A stretch of DNA of 18,105 bases, taken from contig CAJTRC010000052.1 of assembly GCA_910578365.1 (NCBI GenBank), forward strand, positions 1-18,105. Direction: 5' to 3'. Shown one piece after another: positions 7,061 through 14,972 of this stretch (positions within the stretch are counted from its first letter, which is position 1; each line of letters opens with the position of its first letter). A program made the position numbers and the translations under genes. Origin of the DNA: an uncultured Muribaculaceae bacterium. GTDB lineage: Bacteria; Bacteroidota; Bacteroidia; Bacteroidales; Muribaculaceae. The notes below the pieces were generated by a model. It was given only the letters and a program-made list of their open reading frames with translations, had not been told where the DNA came from and made no database searches.

Positions 7061-10000
7061 CTATTTTACTACAACTTTGAGCGAGCGGGTGCCTACGGTG
7101 ATTACGTAAGAGCCGGGCAGGGCGCTTATGCTGCAGTCGGCTTCGCCGCGATACAGCTCGCGACCGTCGACGGCATAGAGGCGAACAGGCACTCCGGCAG
7201 CTCCGCTGACAACAATCTCACGCTGCCGTACACTTACCTGAGCACTATCGGCAATGGTGTTGCCTACGCTTAGGGCCTCGACACTCACGGTGTTGGAGGC
7301 CGGCGACAGACCGCGGTTGTAGTTTACCACCACGTTGTAGCTGTGAGGTTGCCCGTCGGCAGGAACATCGAGATAGGACGTTTCAGCCACAGGCGAGCTG
7401 TTTGCCTTGATCCCGTCGCGGTACACGTCATAGCTGTTGACAGCCAGTGTGGCATTGGCCTGGCGGAACTTCACATCGTCAATCATCAGCATGAAGCCGT
7501 CGCCGCCGGGATTGATGGCGCGGAGGGCGAAGCGGCGTGCGCCGTCGGGCAGTTCGAACTCGTAGTACTTGTATGCGGCGTTACCGATAGCGTCGACCAG
7601 CTGCGGAACCTCAAAGGCGCCCTCGGGGCAGAGGCTTATGAAGTCGTCAGGGTCGGTGCTGTCCTTTTCGCTGTATAGCACTTCCATGTGGTCGGGGTAT
7701 TCGGGATGAAAGCTGCGGGCGTAGAAGCTCAAAGTCTGAGCCTCGCCGCTGAGCGTTGGCGAGATAGCCCAGTCGTCCTGGCTTACCATGGGGTTGAGTA
7801 TGTACATTGCCACTATGCTCTTGCTGCCCGAGTTGGCGCCACAGAGGAAAGCCAAATCGGGGTTGTAGAACAATATATCGTCGCTTTCGTTGTCGAATAC
7901 AAAGAACGAATGGCTTGTGCGCATGGCCACGGCATCAGGCAGTCCGGCGCCGTCAAGGGTTCCAATCTGCTGGCCGTCGCGGTCAATCATGGTCCAGCCT
8001 TCCACTTCTTCGGTCCAGGGGGTGGCGTCTTCGAAGTCCTCGGTTTCCTTTACATCGAAACCATCGGTCGAGGGTGCGCTCCAGCTGAGTTCCACGCCCG
8101 AGGTGCTTCGGCTCGCGGCCAGGTCGGTGACAGCGGGAAATTTCGACACTACCAGTTGCGGTGTAGCGGGCTGCGACAGATTGTCGGCTTCGTTGCCGTC
8201 GCCCGACACGTTTACACGGGCGGTAAATTCAAGATTGCCCTCTGCAAGCGGGCTGAGGGTGTGGCGGAAAGTCACGGCAGTCTGTGCGCCGGGGGCGAGT
8301 TCTACGCCCTTTTCAGTAGCTATTACGGTGCCGTTGAGCAGCAGGTCCACGCTGTATTCGCCCACGGTCTGCAGGCCGGAGTTGGCTACAGAGGCGGTGA
8401 GAGTGAACTCCTTGGCTGCCTCTACTCGTGCCGGAGCGGTGAGTCCGGATGCCACCAGGTCGATGTCGTGGCGGTCGGCTACGGTAAGAACGTCAAAGAA
8501 CTGGTCTTCGTGGCTCTTGAAGTTGGCCGCTATGTATATGTACACATCTTTGCCGGTGAATCCTTTTATGGGGAACTGGGCGAAGTTCCAGCCTACATTA
8601 CCGTCGGTGCTGTGGTCGCACGAACCTAATATTGCGCCATTGCCTTCGCTGTCGAATACCATCACGTCGAACGAGTTGGTGTCGGAGTCTGACCATTTGT
8701 AGTGGTAGAATGATACCGCCGGACTTGCGGCAGACTTCATGGCGATTTTGCCAGTAAAGAAGTTGACAATTGAGTGCTGGGTGGAATTGTTGAGTTTCAG
8801 GAAAGCGTCGTCGCCGTCGACAGCCGGCACACCCGATTCAGCCATGTTGCTCACTGTAACGGTGGCCCAGCTGCCCTCAGGCACTTCATAGCCCAACAGG
8901 TGTTCGGCGCGGTCGCTGCTGTTGAAACTATGCTTGAACGGCAATGCGTCGGGCTTGCCCACCGGAATCATCGGTGAGCGGGTCATGCCTTTGGATTCCA
9001 GACCTAAGTTCAGCGCCTCGATATAGAATGTGGCGAACGCCTTTTCGGTGGGTGCGCATACTGTAAACTCGGCCTGCAGTTCGGTGGTAGGCTCGTCGAG
9101 CACAGGTATGGCCGTGCCATGTTCGCCTGCCACATAAATCATATAGCTGAGGTTTGCCGGGTTGATGTCAATGCCGTTGATATCGGTGGCAGGGGCTTTC
9201 CAGCTCACTGTCACGGTGCCGGGGGTGCTGCCTTCGGCCATGTATACAGTAGGAACGTTGGCCGGTACGGCCGGACCCACATATACGCTTGCCGAGGCCT
9301 CGCGGCCGGAATTACCGTCGCTGTCGTTGCAGTTCACATAGTAGGTATAGTTGCCACGCTGAGGTATATCGCTGTCGGTAAACTGCAGGGTGGCGCCCGG
9401 AGTTGCCGATGTAAACTCTGCCACGACTCCGGTTTTGTCGCCGCGGGTAACGCTGATTTTACCCACAGCGGCAAGCGGATTGCCGCTGATGTCGGTGGCC
9501 GGCGCCTTGAAGCTGCCCTGCAGAGTCAGATGTCCTTCGGCATCGGGGGTAAGCACAATGTCAGTGGCCTCGGAGGGCGAGGTGGCTGTCATTGGAGCGG
9601 AGAGCTTGATATCCTTGAGGTGAATCTGGAACATGCTCGCATCGCTCATGGCATGCCAGCCGAAATAGTAGTTGCCGTCGGACTTTGGTTCAATGGTCAG
9701 AGTGATGATTTGGGCGTCGCTGCGTTCGCCGCATATTTCGGTGGCCGGCAGCAGTTGCGTAACCATGGCGCCTGCAGTAGGAGCCGCGCCCATAGCCACG
9801 GCGTAGCGCTCGGTGTACATGGCGCTGTTGCCCGAGATGCTGTAGCTGAGTTCGTAGGTCTTGCCAGCCTCAAGCGCGAAAGCCGGCGAAATAAGCCAGT
9901 CGTCGGCGGCTTCGGAGCTGTAGTCGTATATGTAGCTGCCATAGTAGGGCGAGAACCACCATATTCCGCTGTCGTTGTTTACGTTGATTACTGTGTACCG

Positions 10001-11629
10001 GTCCGAATCGTTGGGGTTGCCGTAGGTGGCGGCATAAGGCGGTGTGATTGCTCCTACACCGGTGCTGACTGTCGATGCTTCCGATTCATTGCCCGCATAT
10101 ACGGCCTTGACCTCGTAGTTGAGTTTCAGGTAAGTGTCCGGAATCTCCACGGTTTCGTCGAACCAGGTTTCGGTGATACCTTCGCCGACAGTCACACCGT
10201 TGCGGATTACGGTATATGTAATGGCTTTCGGGTCGACGTAGGCTCCGTCGGCGGACTCGGTTACGGCGTTCCAGTACAGACCAATCTCGCCACCGCCGAA
10301 GTTGTTGATGCCCAGGTGTTCCGGTGCCTTAGGCACGCCGTAGCCGTTGATTACTGTAAGGCGTGTGGCCGGGCTGCGGCCAACTTCATTGCCGGCATAT
10401 ACGGCAATGCTGTGAGCGCCTTTGCTTTCAAGGGTGTATGTGCCGCTGACAGTGGCTCCGCAGGCTGCGGAACCCGAGGCGCCCTCGGTGCCGTCGACAA
10501 GCATCAGCCAGCTCAGTTCGCCGCTGAGTTCCGAGCCGTCAAATGCAGTCACCGGCATGGTTATGGTGTAGTTCATCTCCATGCCGCCGTCGGGAGCGTC
10601 GGCTGTCACCTGTGGTGCAGCCGGAGCCTTGTCGTCGGTTTCAGGCTTGATAACTTCGAGAGCGGTTACCTGGTCGTTGTCGGCAAACTCCCGTATCAGA
10701 GTGGCGCTGCCTGTAGCGGGGTCGATTGCCCACAGCGAGGTGTTGCCGGCCTGTGGTGCATAACTGAATATGAAGTTGCCCGATTTGTCGTCGAATGATG
10801 CCGAAGTACCGTAGTATGGCCTTAGGCCGGTGTCGCCTATTTTGGTAAATTCGCCGGTAAGTTTGTTGACCTTTACAAAGCTGCCGTCGGTGAGCAGACC
10901 GTAATATTGCCCCGACTCGTCGCAGGCTACGCCGAACATGTGTTCGTTTTCGTCGAGAGTCCTTATGGCGTGGCTGCAGCCGTTGGGATAGTCGGCCTTT
11001 GCCCAAGTCAGGTTTTCATAATTTTCGTCGTAATAGCAGCCGTACACATCGCCTGTGGTGGGGTCGGTGGCATTGTCGGTGCCGAGGATACTGAATTCAC
11101 AATCAATATAATCTTCCTCCTGCCACGACTCGGTATTATATACATATAGCTCGGGAATTACGAATCCCATACCGTAGTCGTATATGCTGCCCATGTAGTA
11201 GAGTCCGTTTCCGTCGTCCCAGGCTGCGTACTCAGCAATTATCTGTGCTCCGGGTATCTGCTCGAATACGCCGTTGTCCGATACCGGCACATAATAAAGT
11301 CCGGGGAAATACATTAAGCTCCAGGTCGACACCACAGAGCCGCGCAGTTTCAGGTCGGAGCCAAAATCAGATGCCTTGGCCGACATGGCCGCGGTGCGGG
11401 CCTGAGCTGCATTTTTTTTCTGTACAAGAGCCGGTGCATGGCTGATACCCGGAACAATAGTCTGTGCCTTATGTCTGCGCGTGGGCACCAGTTGCCTTTC
11501 GGGCTTGGCCTTAGCCAGAGCCTTGGCATCGGGCCGGTGACCGTGCCGAAGAGTGCCGTCATGGTTCGCCCCCGATGCCATTAAGCTGATAAGCAGGACG
11601 AAAAGAGCCGTAGTAATCACTTTTTTCAT
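7061..11629 (-). CDS. Large secreted FN3 / choice-of-anchor protein with T9SS-like C-terminal tail
   Basis: The 1522-residue protein begins with a signal peptide (about 1-22) and a basic Ala/Lys-rich linker to about 90. Residues 95-340 look like a beta-propeller-type region with repeated Asp/Gly-rich strands (LWAIDPATGSATLI). After that I read FN3-like domains near 345-430 and 430-525, a choice-of-anchor domain (530-685, DDWLISPAF), two FN3 domains (690-890), a choice-of-anchor J domain (895-1050), a CARDB-like domain (1054-1155), and an FN3 domain (from 1165) split by another choice-of-anchor J domain (1195-1390). The last 70 residues resemble the type A sorting domain of type IX secretion: RLYAVDGRELY, then SALPGSYVITVG and a basic KVVVK end. 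No enzyme motif was seen; an adhesive or glycan-contact role at the cell surface is inferred. It is monocistronic, with its own promoter and terminator. Confidence 0.85.
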   Translation of the reverse strand: MKKVITTALFVLLISLMASGANHDGTLRHGHRPDAKALAKAKPERQLVPTRRHKAQTIVPGISHAPALVQKKNAAQARTAAMSAKASDFGSDLKLRGSVVSTWSLMYFPGLYYVPVSDNGVFEQIPGAQIIAEYAAWDDGNGLYYMGSIYDYGMGFVIPELYVYNTESWQEEDYIDCEFSILGTDNATDPTTGDVYGCYYDENYENLTWAKADYPNGCSHAIRTLDENEHMFGVACDESGQYYGLLTDGSFVKVNKLTGEFTKIGDTGLRPYYGTSASFDDKSGNFIFSYAPQAGNTSLWAIDPATGSATLIREFADNDQVTALEVIKPETDDKAPAAPQVTADAPDGGMEMNYTITMPVTAFDGSELSGELSWLMLVDGTEGASGSAACGATVSGTYTLESKGAHSIAVYAGNEVGRSPATRLTVINGYGVPKAPEHLGINNFGGGEIGLYWNAVTESADGAYVDPKAITYTVIRNGVTVGEGITETWFDETVEIPDTYLKLNYEVKAVYAGNESEASTVSTGVGAITPPYAATYGNPNDSDRYTVINVNNDSGIWWFSPYYGSYIYDYSSEAADDWLISPAFALEAGKTYELSYSISGNSAMYTERYAVAMGAAPTAGAMVTQLLPATEICGERSDAQIITLTIEPKSDGNYYFGWHAMSDASMFQIHLKDIKLSAPMTATSPSEATDIVLTPDAEGHLTLQGSFKAPATDISGNPLAAVGKISVTRGDKTGVVAEFTSATPGATLQFTDSDIPQRGNYTYYVNCNDSDGNSGREASASVYVGPAVPANVPTVYMAEGSTPGTVTVSWKAPATDINGIDINPANLSYMIYVAGEHGTAIPVLDEPTTELQAEFTVCAPTEKAFATFYIEALNLGLESKGMTRSPMIPVGKPDALPFKHSFNSSDRAEHLLGYEVPEGSWATVTVSNMAESGVPAVDGDDAFLKLNNSTQHSIVNFFTGKIAMKSAASPAVSFYHYKWSDSDTNSFDVMVFDSEGNGAILGSCDHSTDGNVGWNFAQFPIKGFTGKDVYIYIAANFKSHEDQFFDVLTVADRHDIDLVASGLTAPARVEAAKEFTLTASVANSGLQTVGEYSVDLLLNGTVIATEKGVELAPGAQTAVTFRHTLSPLAEGNLEFTARVNVSGDGNEADNLSQPATPQLVVSKFPAVTDLAASRSTSGVELSWSAPSTDGFDVKETEDFEDATPWTEEVEGWTMIDRDGQQIGTLDGAGLPDAVAMRTSHSFFVFDNESDDILFYNPDLAFLCGANSGSKSIVAMYILNPMVSQDDWAISPTLSGEAQTLSFYARSFHPEYPDHMEVLYSEKDSTDPDDFISLCPEGAFEVPQLVDAIGNAAYKYYEFELPDGARRFALRAINPGGDGFMLMIDDVKFRQANATLAVNSYDVYRDGIKANSSPVAETSYLDVPADGQPHSYNVVVNYNRGLSPASNTVSVEALSVGNTIADSAQVSVRQREIVVSGAAGVPVRLYAVDGRELYRGEADCSISALPGSYVITVGTRSLKVVVK

Positions 11630-11680
11630 AAGCAGTTTTCATTAATTGGATAAATGATACAAGTTTTATGTAGTCTTTTG

Positions 11681-11710
11681 CAAAGATATACAAAAAATCT
11701 GTCTGCTCAA
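11681..11710 (-). promoter_or_regulatory. Promoter of the large surface-protein gene
   Basis: On the minus strand TTG (11710-11708), a 19-bp spacer and TATCTTTG (11688-11681) followed by CA fit the Bacteroidota consensus. The start of transcription would be near 11675, giving an AT-rich leader of about 45 nt before the ATG at 11629. Confidence 0.75.
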
Positions 11711-11750
11711 TCAAAGAGTGAATAAAAATGTCCGATATTTGACGATTATG

Positions 11751-11837
11751 TCAGTGGCGCGGCTTGAAGCGGGCCAGCCCATATAGGTAACGGCGGAAAC
11801 CGGGATGATAGTTCAGAAGCCGGTCGAACCACCCCAT
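11751..11837 (-). CDS. Possible 28-residue peptide or 3' remnant of a lost gene
   Basis: The minus strand encodes MGWFDRLLNYHPGF and continues to a basic end, RFKPRH, then TGA. Composition is that of a real protein: aromatic and Arg-rich, with GC-rich third positions unlike the AT-rich DNA on both sides. The frame stays open upstream for a further eight codons and meets a stop inside the palindromic element at 11857-11889. It may be a small membrane-associated peptide or the tail of a gene whose 5' part was removed, perhaps when the element arrived. I do not recognise the sequence. No TAnnTTTG box lies just upstream. It sits between the lipoprotein terminator region and the surface-protein promoter. 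Confidence 0.35.
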   Translation of the reverse strand: MGWFDRLLNYHPGFRRYLYGLARFKPRH

Positions 11838-11856
11838 TCTTGCCGAAATAAATTTA

Positions 11857-11889
11857 GAGGGTGTTTAATAATAAATATTAAATTCCCTC
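11857..11889. repeat. 33-nt palindromic element, copy 2
   Basis: It differs from the copy at 5969-6001 by two substitutions, C to T in the loop and G to A in the stem; the second turns a T-G wobble into a T-A pair, so folding is kept. Flanking bases extend the outer stem to TTTAGAGGG/CCCTCTAAA, nine perfect pairs. It lies 41 bp beyond the stop of the minus-strand lipoprotein gene and can serve as its terminator. The flanks read TA on both sides, as a target-site duplication would. Confidence 0.7.
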
Positions 11890-11930
11890 TAAAATTACAG
11901 AATCAGTTTTCTTCATTCGCAAAATATCTG

Positions 11931-12773
11931 TCAGTTCAAATCGTCAAGAGCAAAGTACTTCAAGGCCTCCGTTGTGAGGTAGTCGGCCAGCTCGGAGGGG
12001 AAGAAATTTATGCTTATAAGCCCCTGGGCATACGATGCCACTTCGTAGGGCTGGTACACGAACACAATCTCACCTTCGGGGTTGATATAGAAATTGTCGT
12101 GTTCGGGCAACGATTCAATCTGTGTCGGGCCGATAACCTGAGTCATTTCTGCGGCGCGACGGGCAATCAGCTGAGCCAGTTCGGCCCGTTTGCCTGGGGC
12201 GAACATAAAGCTGCCGTTTATGAGGCGACCGGCCGAAATGTCATAGTTCAGATAATTGCGGGTGGTAATGCCGTGAGCCGCGCCCGGCGAGTACGAGGAA
12301 TTCGCCACTTCGTAGACCAGCAGCGAGGGGTTGTAGTTCACCACCGACCCCGATATGAGTTCATAGCCGTCGGCGCCGAAAATATCAACGGGAGCAACCC
12401 GGCGAGTGGGGTATGAAAACTGCCGCACATCGTTGCAGACATAGTTTGATATAATGCTGTCGATACTACAGCCTATGGTGTCGAAAGCAAGGCGAATGAT
12501 GCTGTCGCGCAGCATATCCAGCCCCTTGTCGCCAATTCTGACCGGGAATACAAGCGAAATCGAATCGGTGTACACAAGGTCGCTCTCACGGAAGTAATCG
12601 TCGGCCGAGCCGGTGAGCTCGTTGCTTACCTGATATTCAAAGGCATCGAAACAAATCGATTCGGACCGCATCGCGGGAGCATCATTGGCGGAGTCGGTCC
12701 GGGCCTGTCTGCCGCAGGCCGGAAGTAAGGCGGCAGTCGCGAGGGCTGTCAGCAGAAAAAGCGGACTTTTCAT
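11931..12773 (-). CDS. DUF3298/RsiV-like lipoprotein
   Basis: This 280-residue protein starts with a lipoprotein signal peptide (MKSPLFLLTALATAALLPAC) with the lipobox Cys at 20, so it is probably anchored in the outer or inner membrane and faces the periplasm. The C-terminal half carries DUF3298 features: SPGAAHGITTRNYLNYD and FYINPEGEIVFVYQPYEVAS. The domain is shared with RsiV, the lysozyme-sensing anti-sigma factor of Bacillus, but here there is no anti-sigma helix, no membrane span and no sigma factor gene next door; ligand binding in the periplasm is inferred only. The longest ORF starts at a TTG (12800) that lies inside the -7 box, so it is rejected. ATG at 12773 gives the best signal peptide; ATG at 12782 is the alternative. 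Confidence 0.82.
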   Translation of the reverse strand: MKSPLFLLTALATAALLPACGRQARTDSANDAPAMRSESICFDAFEYQVSNELTGSADDYFRESDLVYTDSISLVFPVRIGDKGLDMLRDSIIRLAFDTIGCSIDSIISNYVCNDVRQFSYPTRRVAPVDIFGADGYELISGSVVNYNPSLLVYEVANSSYSPGAAHGITTRNYLNYDISAGRLINGSFMFAPGKRAELAQLIARRAAEMTQVIGPTQIESLPEHDNFYINPEGEIVFVYQPYEVASYAQGLISINFFPSELADYLTTEALKYFALDDLN

Positions 12774-12797
12774 TTTAGACATTTGAATTTTGAACTG

Positions 12798-12829
12798 CAA
12801 AGTTAGAAAGTAGTTCCGAACTATGCAAA
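12798..12829 (-). promoter_or_regulatory. Promoter of the DUF3298 lipoprotein gene
   Basis: On the minus strand TTTG (12829-12826), a 20-bp spacer and TAACTTTG (12805-12798) followed by CA match the Bacteroidota consensus. Transcription near 12792 leaves a leader of about 10-19 nt depending on which ATG is used. Confidence 0.75.
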
Positions 12830-12932
12830 TAAAACACCGGCAGGGAAGCCAAAGTAGTGTTGCAGAGCAGATGCGAATTCAAAAAAAATCAAAAAAAATA
12901 TTTATTAACGAATTATTTCTTTATTTCAAAAA

Positions 12933-12948
12933 TATATTTGTATATTTG
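12933..12948 (+). promoter_or_regulatory. Tandem -7 elements upstream of the carboxyltransferase gene
   Basis: TATATTTG occurs twice in direct succession (12933-12940 and 12941-12948); the second is followed by CA. Each matches TAnnTTTG. The -33 region is only T-rich, and A/T tracts at 12880-12930 may act as an upstream element. A start near 12955 gives a 68-nt leader without a Shine-Dalgarno sequence. The gene is divergent from the lipoprotein gene. Confidence 0.6.
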
Positions 12949-13022
12949 CAACCGAATCTCTTATCGGAGTCACATCAAAGTGAAAGCTAACAACGAAACA
13001 TTTCCAACCCTAATTCATTAAT

Positions 13023-14906
13023 ATGATGGAACAGCGTAAACTTAAAATTCGAGACTTAACACTTCGCGACGGCCAGCAGTCACTGTTTGCTACCCGCTTG
13101 AGTCAGGCAGAAATCGATAAATTGTTGCCCTACTACAAAAACGCGGGCTTTTATATCATGGAAGTCTGGGGCGGTGCCGTTCCCGACTCCGTGATGCGTT
13201 ACCTCGACGAATCGCCCTGGAATCGTCTGCGCAGCGTATCGAAGGAAATGAAAGGCATTTCGCTGCTGTCTGCCCTTTCGCGCGGTCGTAACCTTTTTGG
13301 CTATGTGCCTTATCCCGACAGCGTGCTCGAGGGTTTCTACAAAGAGGCTATCGCCAACGGCCTCAACGTAATGCGTATATTCGACGCCCTCAACGATATC
13401 GACAATGTAAAAGAGTCGATTCGCCTTATAAACCAGCTGGGCGGTGTTGCCGACGGTGCAGTATGCTACACCGTTGACCCCAAGCCCGAAGCTCCGGCTG
13501 AAAAGCCCGGCTTCTTCGGCCGTATCTTCGGCAAGAAAGCCGCCGAGCCCGAAAAGATATTCACCGACGAGTACTTCGTGGCCAAGGCCAAGGAAATGGA
13601 GCGTCTGGGCGCCAAAATCATAACTCTGAAGGATATGGCCGGCCTGGTAACCCCGTCGCGTGCGGCGTCGATTATCTCCAAGCTCAAGGCCAACCTCAGC
13701 GTGCCCGTCGACTTCCACACCCACTGTACTCCCGGCTACGGTCTGGCATCGAGCATCATGGCAATACTGAACGGTGTGGACATACTCGACACCAACATAT
13801 GGTGGTTCGGCGGCGGCAGCGCGGCTCCGGCCATCGAACTGGTATACCTGTTCGCCAAGAAGTTAGGCGTAGAGCTTGAGTGCGACATGAAGGCCGTGGG
13901 TGAAATCCGCAACCGCCTCCTCGCAGCCCGCGAGTCGCTCAAAGACTTCGACCTCACGCCCAAGCCCAAGCCCTTCGACCCGCTCAACGACACCCTGCCC
14001 GCCGAAGTTAACGCGCAGCTCGACCGCGCTGTGGCTGCCGCAAAGGCCAACGACGAAGCCACACTGCTCGACGCCTGCCATGCAATCGAGGCATATTTCG
14101 GATTCCCCAAGCCCAACCAGCTTGTCAAGGACGCCGAGGTTCCCGGCGGCATGTACTCCAATATGGTGGCTCAGCTCAAAGCTCTCAAGGCCGAAGACCT
14201 GCTCGACGACGCCATGCGCCTGATACCGATGGTACGCCGCGATGCCGGCCTGGTGCCCCTGGTGACACCTACCAGCCAGATTGTGGGCTCGCAGGCCGTG
14301 AGTGTGGCTCTCGACCGCCGCAAAGGCAATCCCGACTACACCACCAAGTCGAACCAGTTCATATCGCTGGTAAAGGGCGAATACGGCCACACTCCGGTGC
14401 CCGTCGACCCCGCTTTCCGCGAAAAAATCACCGGCAGCCCCGTTGAGAAACCCTACGACGTATCAAGCTACAAGAAACCCGAAAACCCGGTGCTTGAAGA
14501 CCTGGGTGGTGCAAAACTTGCCGCCAATCAGGAAGAATACCTGCTGCTGGAACTTCTGCCCACAGTGGCCAACGGCTTCCTGCGTCGCCGTCGCACCGAA
14601 GAATTCGAGGCTAAGAAAGCTGCCGAACAGGCTGCTAACCCTGTGGCTGAGGTAAAAGAAGAAGTTGTAGCTGAAGAACCCGTCACCGGTCCGACTCTGT
14701 GCGCTCCCATGGGTGGCCGCATAATAGAGATACGCGTGAAGCCCGGCCAGGCAGTAAAGAAAGGCCAGGTAATAATGGTATACGAGGCCATGAAGATGGA
14801 AAACGACGTGGTGGCCGACCGCGACATGACCGTGAAACGTATATTCGTCAAACCCGACGAAGTAGTGGGCACCGATGCCCTGCTCGTGGAGTTTGTCGAC
14901 TTATAA
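13023..14906 (+). CDS. Biotin-dependent carboxyltransferase, oxaloacetate decarboxylase alpha / pyruvate carboxylase B type
   Basis: The 627-residue protein joins a carboxyltransferase TIM barrel (about 5-300), a conserved C-terminal carboxylase region (300-480) and a biotinyl domain (about 555-627). Key residues are RDGQQS with metal-binding Asp16, LKDMAGL with Lys203 (the carbamylated-lysine site), FHTHCTPG with His232 and His234, and EAMKMEND with biotinyl Lys591. Two oddities stand out: an insertion of about 27 residues after YTVDP (154-181, Pro/Lys-rich with GFFGRIFGKK), and NIWWFGGGSAAPA (258-269) where relatives have a GTSxP-type loop, putting Ser266 near the usual catalytic Thr. It should move CO2 between oxaloacetate and biotin, either as the alpha subunit of a sodium pump or as PycB. 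No beta or gamma subunit and no biotin carboxylase gene adjoins it, so the partner must lie elsewhere. Confidence 0.88.
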   Translation: MMEQRKLKIRDLTLRDGQQSLFATRLSQAEIDKLLPYYKNAGFYIMEVWGGAVPDSVMRYLDESPWNRLRSVSKEMKGISLLSALSRGRNLFGYVPYPDSVLEGFYKEAIANGLNVMRIFDALNDIDNVKESIRLINQLGGVADGAVCYTVDPKPEAPAEKPGFFGRIFGKKAAEPEKIFTDEYFVAKAKEMERLGAKIITLKDMAGLVTPSRAASIISKLKANLSVPVDFHTHCTPGYGLASSIMAILNGVDILDTNIWWFGGGSAAPAIELVYLFAKKLGVELECDMKAVGEIRNRLLAARESLKDFDLTPKPKPFDPLNDTLPAEVNAQLDRAVAAAKANDEATLLDACHAIEAYFGFPKPNQLVKDAEVPGGMYSNMVAQLKALKAEDLLDDAMRLIPMVRRDAGLVPLVTPTSQIVGSQAVSVALDRRKGNPDYTTKSNQFISLVKGEYGHTPVPVDPAFREKITGSPVEKPYDVSSYKKPENPVLEDLGGAKLAANQEEYLLLELLPTVANGFLRRRRTEEFEAKKAAEQAANPVAEVKEEVVAEEPVTGPTLCAPMGGRIIEIRVKPGQAVKKGQVIMVYEAMKMENDVVADRDMTVKRIFVKPDEVVGTDALLVEFVDL

Positions 14907-14916
14907 ACCTGTACTG

Positions 14917-14958
14917 ATGACTCACGCATGGCCGGCAATTCGGCCATGCGTGAGTCAT
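14917..14958 (+). terminator. Perfect 18-bp hairpin between the carboxyltransferase and ubiA genes
   Basis: ATGACTCACGCATGGCCG pairs exactly with its complement at 14941-14958 around the loop GCAATT. It begins 10 nt after the carboxyltransferase stop and ends 14 nt before the chosen ubiA start. The 3' flank is only mildly T-rich (TGCTATTCTACT), so it may be a weak terminator, an RNA-end stabiliser or an attenuator for the next three genes. No other promoter for ubiA is visible in the gap. Confidence 0.7.
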
Positions 14959-14972
14959 TGCTATTCTACTGC

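Noticed and set aside
7688..8702. Overlapping plus-strand ORFs of 313 and 270 codons
   Set aside because: Antisense shadows of the same gene with no recognisable fold or start context.
9119..10798. 559-codon plus-strand ORF
   Set aside because: It lies wholly antisense to the large surface-protein gene, is rich in Gly, Ala, His, Val and Cys with no domain, and mirrors codon bias of the real strand.
13080..14390. Several minus-strand ORFs inside the carboxyltransferase gene
   Set aside because: All are shadows of a gene with complete active-site and biotin motifs.
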